Shown here: positions 43,137-52,495 of the stretch, one piece after another | Numbering within the stretch: the first letter of the stretch is position 1 | How the letters are laid out: every line of letters begins with the position of its first letter | Assembly (NCBI GenBank): GCA_965218875.1 | Contig: OZ244707.1 | Span: forward strand, 2,728,001 to 2,792,000 | DNA length: 64,000 nt | Reading direction: 5' to 3' | Origin: CBDCMJ01 sp965218875 | GTDB lineage: Bacteria; Chloroflexota; Dehalococcoidia; Lucifugimonadales; UBA3495 | Position numbers and translations under genes: made by a program | Notes under the pieces: generated by a model | Seen by the model: only the letters and a program-made list of their open reading frames with translations | Told to the model about the DNA's origin: nothing | Database searches by the model: none

Positions 43137-44198
43137 TTAATTCGTCCCGGGGGCGCCCACGGCCAGCCTCAGGCTCTCCAGGTAGGGCGGGCGCGCCACA
43201 CCGGCCTCCGTGACTATGGCGGACAGGTAGCCGTGGGGCGTCACGTCAAACGCCGGGTTGATGGCCGCTACCCCGGCAGGAGCGGTGGGAACGCCCTGAA
43301 GGTGGGTCACTTCCTCCTGGGCCCGGTGCTCGATCTCGATATCGCCGCCGCCGGATAGGCTCAGGTCAATGGTGCTGGTGGGAGCCGCTACGTAAAAGGG
43401 AATCCCGTTCTCCCGGGCCAGGACCGCCAGGGTGTAGGTGCCTATCTTGTTGGCCGTATCTCCGTTGGAGGCAATACGGTCGGCGCCGGTGATGACGCAG
43501 CTTATGCGGCCCTGATTCATCAGCATGCCCGCGGCCGAGTCCGCCACCAGGGTTGACGGAATCCCCAGCTTTTGAAACTCCCAGGCGGTAAGCCTCGACC
43601 CCTGCAACAGGGGACGCGTTTCCGTGTTGTACACGCGGAGTTGTCTGCCCTCTTCCCAAGCGGCCCGGATCACCCCAATGGCGGTGCCAAAGCCGGCGGT
43701 GGCCAGCGCCCCGGCGTTGCAGTGGGTCAGCACGGCGCCCTCGTGGGGCATCAAGTCCTTGCCAAAGTTGCCCATGCGCCGGTTGGCCTGTTCGTCTTCC
43801 GCCTGGATGCGCTTGGCTTCCTCCAGCAACCGGTCGGCCACCGTGGCGGGGTCGGCCTCCGGCTCGGCGGCCTTCAGCATCCGCCGGACCGCCCAGGGGA
43901 GATTGACCGCGGTGGGGCGGGCGGAGGCAACCTCTGCGCCAGCCTCCCGGAGTTGCGACAGAAAATCCGCGTAGTTGGAGGCCCTGATCCGGCGGGCCGC
44001 CATCGCCACGGCGTAGGCCGCGGTGACGCCGATGGCGGGCGCTCCTCTTACCAGCATGGACCGGATTGCCTCGGCCGCCTCCTGGTAGGTGCTCACCTCT
44101 ACGAAGACTTCTTCCAGGGGAAGACGAGTCTGGTCCAGTAGCTCCAAGGCCGCTCCGGTCCAACGGACCGGCTTGATTTCCCTATCTTCCAAGGCCAT
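43137..44198 (-). CDS. mtnA: Methylthioribose-1-phosphate isomerase
   Basis: 353 residues: ALELLDQTRLP, IRSMLVRGAPAIGVTAAYAVAMAA, LTHCNAGALATAGFGTAIGVIRAAWE, VADSAAGMLM and GADRIASNGDTANKIGTY. The ATG at 44198 matches the family start; an ATG at 44243 lies in the T-run of the riboswitch terminator. First gene of the SAM-controlled unit. Confidence 0.94.
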   Translation of the reverse strand: MALEDREIKPVRWTGAALELLDQTRLPLEEVFVEVSTYQEAAEAIRSMLVRGAPAIGVTAAYAVAMAARRIRASNYADFLSQLREAGAEVASARPTAVNLPWAVRRMLKAAEPEADPATVADRLLEEAKRIQAEDEQANRRMGNFGKDLMPHEGAVLTHCNAGALATAGFGTAIGVIRAAWEEGRQLRVYNTETRPLLQGSRLTAWEFQKLGIPSTLVADSAAGMLMNQGRISCVITGADRIASNGDTANKIGTYTLAVLARENGIPFYVAAPTSTIDLSLSGGGDIEIEHRAQEEVTHLQGVPTAPAGVAAINPAFDVTPHGYLSAIVTEAGVARPPYLESLRLAVGAPGTN

Positions 44199-44242
44199 CG
44201 TCTGCGGTGGATGCAATCTCTCGCGGGGCCGGGTCCGGGGCA

Positions 44243-44270
44243 TTAAAAAAGCTTCTCATGGCGAGAAGCT
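44243..44270 (-). terminator. Intrinsic terminator of the SAM riboswitch
   Basis: Minus strand AGCTTCTC-GCCAT-GAGAAGCT followed by TTTTTTA, a perfect 8-bp stem with a T-run, lying between the SAM aptamer and mtnA. Confidence 0.88.
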
Positions 44271-44277
44271 CAATAGT

Positions 44278-44445
44278 ACTCCGCGCCCCTCATCTTCCGT
44301 CCTTCCGAACCACTGTGGCCGAACCCACCCTATATGGAAGGACGCCGGAGTTAGCACCGTGTCCCGCTGAGGTTGTCAACGTTGTCCTCGTCAAGACCGG
44401 TTGCCAGGCTTCGTCGGGCCGTCCCCTCTGCCGTTCTGGATAAAG
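44278..44445 (-). promoter_or_regulatory. SAM-I (S-box) riboswitch
   Basis: Minus strand reads ATCCAGAACGGCAGAGGGGA, then CGGCCCGACGAAGCCTGGCAACC, and about 55 bases on GGTGCTAACTCC. These are the S-box core motifs (GAGGGA-like, GCCCGA-GAA-CC-GGCAACC, GTGCTAA-TCC) in order. Followed by an intrinsic terminator, it should shut down mtnA-mtnP-rhodanese-ahcY-metK when SAM is high. Confidence 0.93.
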
Positions 44446-44678
44446 GGTTAATGCTAAACCGTTCGATTGTTAACGCAGACCATGGTACAAGGGGTATGCC
44501 GACCTGTCAAGCTGAGCGGCGCCCGGCCGGAGGCTTCCGGCTCCGATAAACACAGGCGGCGGGCCTTGCGATGGCGAAAGGTGTTTAACCGGCGACGTAT
44601 AGCATAGATAAACCCCGGTCGCCGGGGCCGGCGACGGTTCTCCCAAGGCGCCGCCGGCCCGCGGCAACCGGCGGTCTG

Positions 44679-44708
44679 TTGACACGCGTTTCGAGTCCAC
44701 AACATAAT
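44679..44708 (+). promoter_or_regulatory. sigma70-type promoter of pncB
   Basis: TTGACA (44679-44684), 18-base spacer, CATAAT (44703-44708), about 70 bases before the pncB ATG. An in-frame TTG inside the -35 box can therefore be ruled out as start. Confidence 0.65.
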
Positions 44709-44780
44709 TCCACTCATGTCACTCAGGTCCCGCAGCTCATCCCCAAGGGCCCCGTCAACCCGGCCAGCGGGCAACCGGCG

Positions 44781-46148
44781 ATGAACCCGCCCAAGCTGCC
44801 GCTGCCCGCCGAAGACCTTGGCCTGTTTACCGACCTGTACGAGCTGACCATGGCCCAGACCCTTTTCGATCAGAAAATGTTCGGGCCGGCCACCTTCAGC
44901 CTGTTCATCAGGAGCTACCCCCCCAACCGTGGATACTTCGTGTTCGCCGGTCTGGAGGACGTGGCGGAATACCTGGAGAGCTTTGGCTTCAGCCCTTCCA
45001 GCCTCAGCTACCTACGCTCCACGGGCGCCTTTTCGGAGGACTTTCTCGAGTACCTGTCGGGACTCCGGTACACCGGGGCCGTAAGGTCGATGCCGGAAGG
45101 TCGGTTGTTCTTCGCCAACGAGCCGGTCATGGAGCTATCCGCGCCCATCATAGAAGCCCAGCTCGTGGAAACCTTCATCATCAACCAGGTCAACCTCCAG
45201 ACCCTGTTGACCACCAAGGCGTCCCGGTGCGTCTGGGCCGCGGGAGGCCGGGACGTGAGCGATTTTGCCTCGCGGCGGGCCCAGGGCGTGGACGCCGCCC
45301 TCAAAGCGGCGCGTTGCAGCTACATCGCCGGGGCCACGTCAACCAGCAACGTGCTGGCAGCCTCGCGCTACGGCATTCCCCCGGCGGGGACCATGGCCCA
45401 TTCCTTAGTGTCCAGCTTTACCTCGGAGAGCGACGCCTTTCACGCCTACGCGGCCGCCTTTCCCGGCCGCGCCATCCTGCTGCTGGACACCTACGACACA
45501 ATTAAAGGCGCACATAAGGCCGTGCCGGTGGCGAAGAAGCTGGAACGAGAGGGCCACCGGCTGTTCGGCGTCCGCATCGACTCCGGGGACTTCGACCTCC
45601 TGAGCCGACAGGTGCGTCGTATATTGGACCAGGCCGGCTTGGACTACGTGAAAATAGTGGTGACGGGAGGCCTGGACGAGCACCAGTTGCACGGGTTATC
45701 CCAGGCCGGGGCGCCCATAGACATCTTTGGAGTGGGGACCAAGCTGGGGGTCTCCGCAGACGCGCCCTGGACGGACATGGCCTACAAGCTGTCATGTTAC
45801 GACGGGCGCCCGGTGATGAAGCTGAGCGAGGGGAAGATATCGTCACCGGGCGCCAAGCAGGTCTACCGCATGGAAGACGCCGGGCATTTCTGCGGGGACG
45901 TCGTAGGGCTGCCCGGAGAGGCCGTGACCGGCGGGGCGCCGCTGTTGGAACCGGTGATGACCGGCGGCCGCCGCACCGGGGCTGCCGTCACGCTGCAGCA
46001 GGCCAGGGAGCGCTTCCAGCAGGACTTTTCCATGCTGCCCGACCGCCACAAGGCCATCGTCGGTCCCGCCGAATACCCGGTGGCAACCAGCCTCCAATTG
46101 CAGAAGCTCACCACCCAGGTCCGAGCGCAGATCCTCCGCCGGCAATAG
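44781..46148 (+). CDS. pncB: Nicotinate phosphoribosyltransferase
   Basis: NAD salvage enzyme joining nicotinate to PRPP. 455 residues from ATG 44781: LFTDLYELTMAQTLF, ARRAQGVDAA-like FASRRAQGVDAALKAAR, GTMAHSLVSSF, LLDTYDT and GVRIDSGD. The C-terminal GVGTKLGVS block is intact. Stands alone between the SAM unit (divergent) and the ETF unit. Confidence 0.95.
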   Translation: MNPPKLPLPAEDLGLFTDLYELTMAQTLFDQKMFGPATFSLFIRSYPPNRGYFVFAGLEDVAEYLESFGFSPSSLSYLRSTGAFSEDFLEYLSGLRYTGAVRSMPEGRLFFANEPVMELSAPIIEAQLVETFIINQVNLQTLLTTKASRCVWAAGGRDVSDFASRRAQGVDAALKAARCSYIAGATSTSNVLAASRYGIPPAGTMAHSLVSSFTSESDAFHAYAAAFPGRAILLLDTYDTIKGAHKAVPVAKKLEREGHRLFGVRIDSGDFDLLSRQVRRILDQAGLDYVKIVVTGGLDEHQLHGLSQAGAPIDIFGVGTKLGVSADAPWTDMAYKLSCYDGRPVMKLSEGKISSPGAKQVYRMEDAGHFCGDVVGLPGEAVTGGAPLLEPVMTGGRRTGAAVTLQQARERFQQDFSMLPDRHKAIVGPAEYPVATSLQLQKLTTQVRAQILRRQ

Positions 46149-46298
46149 GCCCCGGGGCAAGATTCGCGCCCGGCTGGCTTACGTAAATTCCGGCCGGGGC
46201 GCCCCCGGCTCTGGGCGCGAGTCCATCGGGAGCGCAAGCGGAGCCCCGGGTATCGGACCGTTCAAGCCCGGACGGAACCGGACGCAAAAGGATGGCCC

Positions 46299-48185
46299 AT
46301 GAAAATCGCGGTGTGTGTCAAGTACGTCCCGGTGATTTCCCAGATCAAGTTCGATTACCAACAGAAGACCATCATTCGTGAGGGCGTACCTTCGGAAATC
46401 AACCCTTTCGATCTGCTGGGACTGGTACGCGCCGTGCAGTTGAAGAGCGGCCCGGAAGACCAGGTGGTGGCCATTTCCATGGGCCCTCCCCAGGCCCGGG
46501 AAGGGTTGGTCCAGTGCCTGGCCTTGGGCGCCGACCGGGCGGTGCTGATCAGTGACCGGGCGTTGGCCGGATCGGACACCCTGGCCACGTCCCGGGCCTT
46601 GGCGCTGGCGCTGGGGCGGGAGCAGCCCGACTTGGTGATTTGCGGACGCAACAGCACCGACGCCGAGACCGGCCAGGTGGGGCCGGAAGTGGCGGAGCTA
46701 ATGGACCTGCCCCACGTGGCCCAGGTGCGCAAGCTGGAGCTGGAAGCCGGCGCGCCCGCCGCGGGAGGGGTCTTGGTAGAGCGCGTAACCGACCAAGGGC
46801 ATCAACTGATTAGATGCCCGCTGCCCGCGGTGGTCTGCGTCACCGAAGGGGTGGCCCCGGAAGCCTATCCGGGCCGCGACGAGCTGGCCCAGGCCCAGGA
46901 ATTGCCTGTGGAGGAGGTTGGCTGCTCTCAGCTCACCTCGGACCTTTCCCAGTTCGGCATCGAGGGTTCCCCCACGTTCGTGCAGGACATTCGCCTGGTG
47001 GAGCCGGACCGCCTAGGGCTGGTCATCGAGGAGGAGTCTCCCGCCGCCGCCGCGCAGCAGGTGGCGGAGCTCCTGCGGGAGCGTCTTCAGAGGGCCAAGG
47101 ACAGCGGTGAAGGGGCGGCTGCCGGCACGGACCAAGGCGGCGAGCCCCGGCGATACCCGGAAAACCGCGACAAGAGCATCTGGGTGGTGGCCGAGACCTT
47201 CGGAGGCCCCGAGGGCAGCCGCGGCCTGCGCCGGGTAACCCTGGAGATGCTGGGCAAGGCCCGGGGCCTGACCTCCTTCACCCGCAGCGAGGTGGCGGCG
47301 GTCCTGTTTGGGCCCTCCCGGGAGCAACTGGTCCAAGAGCTCGCCTACGGGGGGGCTGACCGGGTGCTGGTCCTGGACAACTCCGCCGTGGGGCCGGTGT
47401 ATTCTTCGGCGGTGAGTCATCTGCTGGCCGGCGTAATTCACCAAGCCCGGCCCTACGCCGTGCTGTTCGCGGCCACGGCGGACGGCCGCGACCTAGCCGC
47501 CCGGGTGGCGGCCCGGCTCAGCCTGGGGTTGACGGGGGACGCCATAGACCTGGAGGTAGACGGCGAAGGCCGCCTGGTGCAGCTCAAGCCCGCCCTGGGC
47601 AGCAACGTCGTGGCCCCAATCCTCTCCAGGACCCTGCCCAACCTGGTTACCATGCGTCCCGGGCTCCTGACCCCTGCCGCGCCATACCCGGACGCCGCGG
47701 CGCGGGTGGAGGTCATCGATACTTCAAACTTCTCCGGCCCCGCCGCCGGGGACGTGGAACTGCTGGCAGAGTTCCTGGAGGAAGACTCGGACGGCATAGC
47801 CCTCACCCAAGCGCCGGTGGTGATGGGCGTGGGCATGGGCATTGGCGGGCCGGAGCACCTGCCCCAGGTGCGGGACCTGGCCGCCTCCATTGGCGCGGCC
47901 ATCGCCACCAGCCGCAACGTGGTACACGCCGGTTGGCTTCCCCACCAGGTCCAAGTGGGGATCAGCGGCCGGGCCATCGCCCCCAAGGTGTACTTGGCAG
48001 TGGGCATCCGCGGCGCTTTCAACCACACCGTGGGCATCCAGAAGGCGGAGGTCATCATAGCCGTCAACCGCAACCGCCGGGCGCCCATCTTCAAGGGCGC
48101 GGACTACGGCATAGTGGGAGACTGGGCCGAGTACCTGCCGCCGCTGGTTGAGGCGCTGAGGCCGGTGCTTTCCGGCCTGGTCTAG
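46299..48185 (+). CDS. Fused electron-transfer flavoprotein EtfB-EtfA
   Basis: One 628-residue chain. Residues 1 to about 265 are EtfB-like (MKIAVCVKYVPV, INPFDLLGLVRAVQL, GRNSTDAETGQVGPEVAELMDLPHV). From about 290 the chain is EtfA-like (IWVVAETFGG, DRVLVLDN, HAGWLPHQVQVGISGRAIAPKVYLAVGIRGAFNH, APIFKGADYGIVGDW). The FAD signature SGAIQH reads RGAFNH. It takes electrons from acyl-CoA dehydrogenases, two of which lie just downstream. The DAETGQVGP segment resembles FixA-type beta subunits more than mitochondrial ones; whether it bifurcates electrons is unknown. Confidence 0.93.
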   Translation: MKIAVCVKYVPVISQIKFDYQQKTIIREGVPSEINPFDLLGLVRAVQLKSGPEDQVVAISMGPPQAREGLVQCLALGADRAVLISDRALAGSDTLATSRALALALGREQPDLVICGRNSTDAETGQVGPEVAELMDLPHVAQVRKLELEAGAPAAGGVLVERVTDQGHQLIRCPLPAVVCVTEGVAPEAYPGRDELAQAQELPVEEVGCSQLTSDLSQFGIEGSPTFVQDIRLVEPDRLGLVIEEESPAAAAQQVAELLRERLQRAKDSGEGAAAGTDQGGEPRRYPENRDKSIWVVAETFGGPEGSRGLRRVTLEMLGKARGLTSFTRSEVAAVLFGPSREQLVQELAYGGADRVLVLDNSAVGPVYSSAVSHLLAGVIHQARPYAVLFAATADGRDLAARVAARLSLGLTGDAIDLEVDGEGRLVQLKPALGSNVVAPILSRTLPNLVTMRPGLLTPAAPYPDAAARVEVIDTSNFSGPAAGDVELLAEFLEEDSDGIALTQAPVVMGVGMGIGGPEHLPQVRDLAASIGAAIATSRNVVHAGWLPHQVQVGISGRAIAPKVYLAVGIRGAFNHTVGIQKAEVIIAVNRNRRAPIFKGADYGIVGDWAEYLPPLVEALRPVLSGLV

Positions 48186-48247
48186 GACGGACCGCGGCCA
48201 GGGAGTGGGGCCGGTTGAGGGTCATTTAATTGTTGGCCTCTAAACCT

Positions 48248-48317
48248 TGTCATTCTGAGCGTAGCGAAGAATCTCAGCTACGGCGGAGAGGCCCTTCACT
48301 TCGTTCAGGGTGACAAC
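48248..48317. repeat. Palindromic interspersed repeat
   Basis: TGTCATTCTGAGCGTAGCGA...GAATCTCAG is followed by an imperfect inverted partner CCCTTCACTTCGTTCAGGGTGACA. It sits in the spacer between the ETF gene and the first acyl-CoA dehydrogenase. Same family as 63750-63865. Confidence 0.7.
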
Positions 48318-48474
48318 TAAAAGCTTCTGGCGACCGGCTGCGGCGGCTTGACACCGTAGTTGGCGGGAAGCAAAATGGCTCACGCAGGGGTTGTGTTCCG
48401 GCCTCTGGAAGACCCGGCCTGGACCTCAGCGCACCCCGGGCGGCTAGATGGCACGCCCTTTGGAGATGCTGACC

Positions 48475-49677
48475 ATGGACTTTGGGCTGACTCCGGAACA
48501 AGAAGCTCTGCGGGAAGAGGTGGGCCGGTTCATCCGGGAGAACGTCACTCCCGAGGTGATGGGCGAGCTGGAAAGCCCGCTGGAAGGGGGGCGCGGCCCG
48601 CACTACAGCGCCCTGATGAAGAAGGTTGCAGAGCAGGGCTGGGTGGGCATCAGTTGGCCCAAGGAGTACGGCGGACAGGGGGGCAGCCGCATCGACCAGT
48701 ACATTGTGGAGGAGGAGTTTGCCCGCGCCGGCATAGCAGTGGGGGGAGCCGGCAGCGGCGCTCCCGCCATTTTGATGGCGGGCACCGAGGAGCAAAAGAA
48801 GCACTTCCTCCCCGGCCTCCTAACCGGGGAAATAGTTTTCGCCCTGGGGTTTACCGAACCCCAGGCCGGAGCGGACCTGGCCGGTCTCCAGTGCCGGGCG
48901 GTGAGGGACGGGGACGATTTCGTCATCAACGGACAGAAGATGTACACCTCGTCCGCTCACTACGCCACGCACATCTACCTCATGTGCCGCACCGACCCCG
49001 ACGCTCCGCGGCACCGGGGCATCACCATTCTGCTGGTCCCCATGGACGCGCCGGGCATCACCGTCCGTCCCCTGTGGACCATACAGAGCGACCCGGTGGC
49101 GCCTCCGGGCACGACCTACGGAATGCCCCGGACCAACGAGGTGTTCTTCGAAGACGTGCGGGTCCCGGCCTCGACCATGTTGGGCGAGGAGAACCAGGGC
49201 TGGTACGTGGGCGCCATGGGCCTCAACCTGGACCGGGTCGGCGCCAGCAGATACCTGATCTCGGTGCGCCGGGACGAGGACATCGTCAACTGGATCAAAG
49301 AGAACCGGCTGGATGGCTACTCCATGGCCGACGACCCGGCCATCAGGGACAGGCTGGCGGAACTCTGGATCGAAGCCCAGGTATGCCGCCTGATGACCAT
49401 GCGCAGCATGTCCATCGTGGAGCGAGACGGCAACTTCACCTACGAGGGCTCCGCCGAAAAGGTGTGGGCCCCGGAGCACGGCGTCAGGACCACCGAAACC
49501 ATCAGCCAGGTACTGGGGCCCTACGCCCAACTGCTCAACGGCTCGGAGGAGGCCATCGAGGACGGCCTGTTCGCCCACAACCTGATGGGGTCCTTCCAGT
49601 CGGGCATCAACCACGGCAGCGTGCAGGTCATGCGCGACCAGATGGCCCGCCGCGGGCTGGGTATGCCCCGGGGCTAA
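48475..49677 (+). CDS. Acyl-CoA dehydrogenase (first of a pair)
   Basis: 400 residues from ATG 48475 (TGGAGA upstream); another ATG nine codons earlier lacks a site. Family features: MDFGLTPEQEALREEVGRFIREN, FALGFTEPQAGADLAGLQCRAVRDGDDFVINGQKMYTSSAH and NEVFFEDVRVPASTMLGEENQGW. FAD enzyme that introduces an alpha-beta double bond in acyl-CoAs and passes electrons to ETF. Adjacent unequal pairs of such genes can form alpha2beta2 enzymes for bulky substrates, an inference here. Confidence 0.92.
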   Translation: MDFGLTPEQEALREEVGRFIRENVTPEVMGELESPLEGGRGPHYSALMKKVAEQGWVGISWPKEYGGQGGSRIDQYIVEEEFARAGIAVGGAGSGAPAILMAGTEEQKKHFLPGLLTGEIVFALGFTEPQAGADLAGLQCRAVRDGDDFVINGQKMYTSSAHYATHIYLMCRTDPDAPRHRGITILLVPMDAPGITVRPLWTIQSDPVAPPGTTYGMPRTNEVFFEDVRVPASTMLGEENQGWYVGAMGLNLDRVGASRYLISVRRDEDIVNWIKENRLDGYSMADDPAIRDRLAELWIEAQVCRLMTMRSMSIVERDGNFTYEGSAEKVWAPEHGVRTTETISQVLGPYAQLLNGSEEAIEDGLFAHNLMGSFQSGINHGSVQVMRDQMARRGLGMPRG

Positions 49678-49754
49678 AGCGGCCGGGGCGGGTCCCCACG
49701 CAGCCGGTTCTTGCCCGGGGCGGCCGGCACGATCCCAAAACCTTAGGGAACACG

Positions 49755-50930
49755 ATGGACATCCTGCCTTCAGAAGAAGAACAGATGGTGAAGAACCTGG
49801 CCCGGGAATTCCTGGAGGGCGAATGCCCCCCCAGCCTGGCCAGGGCCATGGAAAAAGACGAGTTGGGATACTCTCCCGAGCTGTGGCGGAAGATGGCGGA
49901 GTTGGGCTGGCCCGGCATGGCGTTGCCCGAAAGGTACGGCGGCCAGGGGCTGCCCCTGACCTACCTGGGCATCATCATGGAGGAGCTGGGCCGCGCCATT
50001 GCGCCCGCGCCGCTCCTGAGCACCATGATGGCCGCCCTGACCCTCGCCGAGTTTGGGAATGACGGCCAGCGCGAAGAAGTACTGCCGCGGGTGAGCCGGG
50101 GAGACCTGGTAATGACCTGGGCCTTCTCGGAGAGCGACCCAAGGCTGCTGCCGGAGACGGTCAAGGCGGCGGCTCCCGCCGACGGAGACTACTTCGTGCT
50201 CGACGGCGTCAAGATGTTCGTGGACAACTTCGAGGCGTCTGAGATGTGCCTGGTGGTATGCCGCACCGCGCCGCCCTCCCCCGAAAGCCAGGGCCTGTCC
50301 ATCCTGCTGGTGGACACTCGAAGCCCGGGCATTTCCTCAACGCCCCTGACCACCTTGGCCAAAGACAAGCAAAGCAAGGTGACCTTCGACGGCGTTAGGG
50401 TGCCCAAGTCCAGCCTGGTGGGCGAGCTAAACGGGGGCTGGCCCATGGTCGAGTGGATGCTGGAGAGGGGAACGGTGCTGCTGTGCGCCCAGATGGTGGG
50501 CGCCACCAGGAAGGACGGCGAGATGGCCATCGAGTACGCCAAGAACCGGGTTGCCTTCGGGCGTCCCATAGGCTCCTTCCAGTCGATTCAACACCTCTGC
50601 GCAGACATGATCCTCTGGGTGGACGGAGGGCAACTGCTGACCTACGAGGCCCTGTGGAAGATCGACCGGGGGATGCAGGCTGGGGTGGAAGTATCCCAGG
50701 CCAAGGCGTTCTGCAACGACAAGTGCGAGGCGGTGGTCCGGTCGTCCCAGTCGATCCACGGCGGCATAGGTTTCATGCTGGAGTTCGATCTTCACCTGTG
50801 GTTCCGCCGCGTCACGTCGTGGACGATGCGCCTGGGGACCAGCTTCGAGCACCGGGCCAAGGTGGCCCGGGCCCTGCTGGACAGCCCCGGGCGGGTGCGG
50901 CTGGGGCTGCCCCTAGCCCCGGCGCCCTGA
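49755..50930 (+). CDS. Acyl-CoA dehydrogenase (second of a pair)
   Basis: 391 residues: MDILPSEEEQMVKNLAREFLEGE, ELGWPGMALPERYGGQGLPLTYL, DGVKMFVDNFEASEMCLVVCR, VTFDGVRVPKSSLVGELNGGW, and the C-terminal RVAFGRPIGSFQSIQH and IHGGIGFMLEFDLHLWFRRV. The GIGF..E.DLHL..RR end is typical of FadE paralogues that act with a partner. Only distantly like its upstream neighbour. Confidence 0.92.
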   Translation: MDILPSEEEQMVKNLAREFLEGECPPSLARAMEKDELGYSPELWRKMAELGWPGMALPERYGGQGLPLTYLGIIMEELGRAIAPAPLLSTMMAALTLAEFGNDGQREEVLPRVSRGDLVMTWAFSESDPRLLPETVKAAAPADGDYFVLDGVKMFVDNFEASEMCLVVCRTAPPSPESQGLSILLVDTRSPGISSTPLTTLAKDKQSKVTFDGVRVPKSSLVGELNGGWPMVEWMLERGTVLLCAQMVGATRKDGEMAIEYAKNRVAFGRPIGSFQSIQHLCADMILWVDGGQLLTYEALWKIDRGMQAGVEVSQAKAFCNDKCEAVVRSSQSIHGGIGFMLEFDLHLWFRRVTSWTMRLGTSFEHRAKVARALLDSPGRVRLGLPLAPAP

Positions 50931-50969
50931 ACGAGGTCCCCGTCCAACCTTGCCGGAGGAGATTGGCTA

Positions 50970-51173
50970 ATGGCTACCGACCCGGTTTGCGGTCGAGAAA
51001 TAGACGAGGCCCAGGCGCGCAGCCAGACCGGCCAGACCCTGCACGGCGCTTCGGAGGTAGACCCGCAGCAGGGGACCCGGATGTTCCACAACGGGCAGTG
51101 GGTATACTTCTGCGGGCTGGACTGCCGCAGCAAGTTCATGGGCAGCCCGGAGACTTACTTGAGCCAATCGTGA
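50970..51173 (+). CDS. YHS-domain protein
   Basis: 67 residues: DPVCGREIDEAQA...YFCGLDCRSKFMGSPETYL, the YHS metal-binding pattern with Cys in DPVCG and FCG..C. Such domains bind heavy-metal or iron-type ions; its partner here is unknown. GGAGGAG precedes the ATG, and it follows the dehydrogenase pair. Confidence 0.82.
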   Translation: MATDPVCGREIDEAQARSQTGQTLHGASEVDPQQGTRMFHNGQWVYFCGLDCRSKFMGSPETYLSQS

Positions 51174-51568
51174 TCCCGGCCGCCCGGTATCTAGTCCGCC
51201 CGCGACAGGCTCCGTCTGGAAAGATTTGAAACGCGCCGTATACTCAACTCCGCACAGCGCCATTGCCGGCGGCTTGGGCTGTTCGCTCCAGTAGACTCCT
51301 GCCCTGGTCCTCCCAGTGCTGCTCATCACCCCCCCCCCCGACCGCAGCGGTGACGCGCCTGAACCGGACGCAGGCGCCGCCACGCCTTAACCAGCCTCTC
51401 TATCCTTCGCCTCCGTCAGCGCCACTCCGGCTACGCTCGGAGCTACTGAGTATCCGGCATGACGGTGACCGACCACCGTCTTCCCTCCTCCCCACGTGCT
51501 CCGCCAGTAATACTCACACGGTCGGGAACGTAACGGGAACATAGATAGATTGTGGATTGGAGGCTGCC
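51174..51568. other. Gene-free stretch
   Basis: No gene seen. Contains an 11-base C run (51329-51339) and a degenerate repeat half (CTCCGGCTACGCTCGGAG, about 51425-51442). Confidence 0.5.
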
Positions 51569-52495
51569 ATGGCAAGCGACATGGTCATTGAGACCGACGG
51601 GCTAACGAAGCGCTTCGGCAACGTCACCGCGGTGGACAACCTCTCCATGGAGGTGCGCCGGGGCCACGTCTACGGTCTGCTGGGGCCGAACGGGTCCGGC
51701 AAGACGACGACCATGGGGATGCTGCTGGGTTTGCTGAGGCCGACGTCGGGCACCTTCCGGCTGTTCGGCTCGGCGGAGCGGCACGAGGAATCGCTGCGCC
51801 GGGTAGGGGCCATCGTGGAAAGCCCGGCCTTCTATCCCCACATGTCGGGGCGGCAGAACCTGGAGTACTTCAGGTTCATCTCCGGGCGCGGCTCGCCGCA
51901 GGACGTGGACGACGTGCTCGGAAGGGTGGGACTGCCGGGCCGAGGTGACGACAAGTTCCGCACCTATTCCCTGGGGATGAAGCAGCGGCTGGGGATAGGC
52001 TACGCCCTGCTGGGCGACCCGGAGATCGTGTGCTTGGACGAGCCCACCAACGGCCTGGACCCCGAGGGCATGATCCAGGTGCGCGAGCTGATACGGAGCC
52101 TGGGCGGCGGCAACCGGACGGTGCTGTTGTCGAGCCACCTGCTGCACGAGGTCGAGCAGGTCTGTGACAGCGTCACCATCATCTCGAAGGGAAAGCTGAT
52201 AGCCCAGGGCGAGGTCGCCCAATTAGTGCGCTCGGCCCGGGGCGAACAGGTCCGCGTGAAGACCACCGACGACGCGAAGGCCCGGGAGATACTATCGGGG
52301 TTGGACTGGGTGGTGGAGGTGGGAGAGGCGAACGACGGCGCGCTGTCCGTGTCTGCGCCCATCGAACGGTCTGGCGAACTGACGGCGGCCATGAGCCGCG
52401 CCGAGGTCTACGTTACCGAGATGGCGCCAGTCCGGACATCTCTCGAGGAGTATTTCCTGGATGTAACCGGCAGAATGGAAGGAGGAGCCGAATGA
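51569..52495 (+). CDS. ABC transporter ATP-binding protein (exporter type)
   Basis: 308 residues from ATG 51569 (TGGAGG five bases upstream). Walker A GPNGSGKTT (39-47), signature YSLGMKQRLGIGYALL, Walker B VCLDEPTNGLDPEG, then a C-terminal exporter-type extension. Overlaps the permease gene as ATGA, so the two form one transporter. Substrate unknown: drug, lipid or peptide export are the usual roles. Confidence 0.92.
   Translation: MASDMVIETDGLTKRFGNVTAVDNLSMEVRRGHVYGLLGPNGSGKTTTMGMLLGLLRPTSGTFRLFGSAERHEESLRRVGAIVESPAFYPHMSGRQNLEYFRFISGRGSPQDVDDVLGRVGLPGRGDDKFRTYSLGMKQRLGIGYALLGDPEIVCLDEPTNGLDPEGMIQVRELIRSLGGGNRTVLLSSHLLHEVEQVCDSVTIISKGKLIAQGEVAQLVRSARGEQVRVKTTDDAKAREILSGLDWVVEVGEANDGALSVSAPIERSGELTAAMSRAEVYVTEMAPVRTSLEEYFLDVTGRMEGGAE

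Noticed and set aside
48360..49754. 465-codon extension upstream of the second acyl-CoA dehydrogenase
   Set aside because: Overlaps the first dehydrogenase in another frame and is Gly/Arg/Pro-rich; ATG 49755 gives the normal family start.
51329..51339. Phase-variation tract (11 C)
   Set aside because: Not inside or directly upstream of a gene start; about 230 bases from the ABC gene, so no clear regulatory effect.
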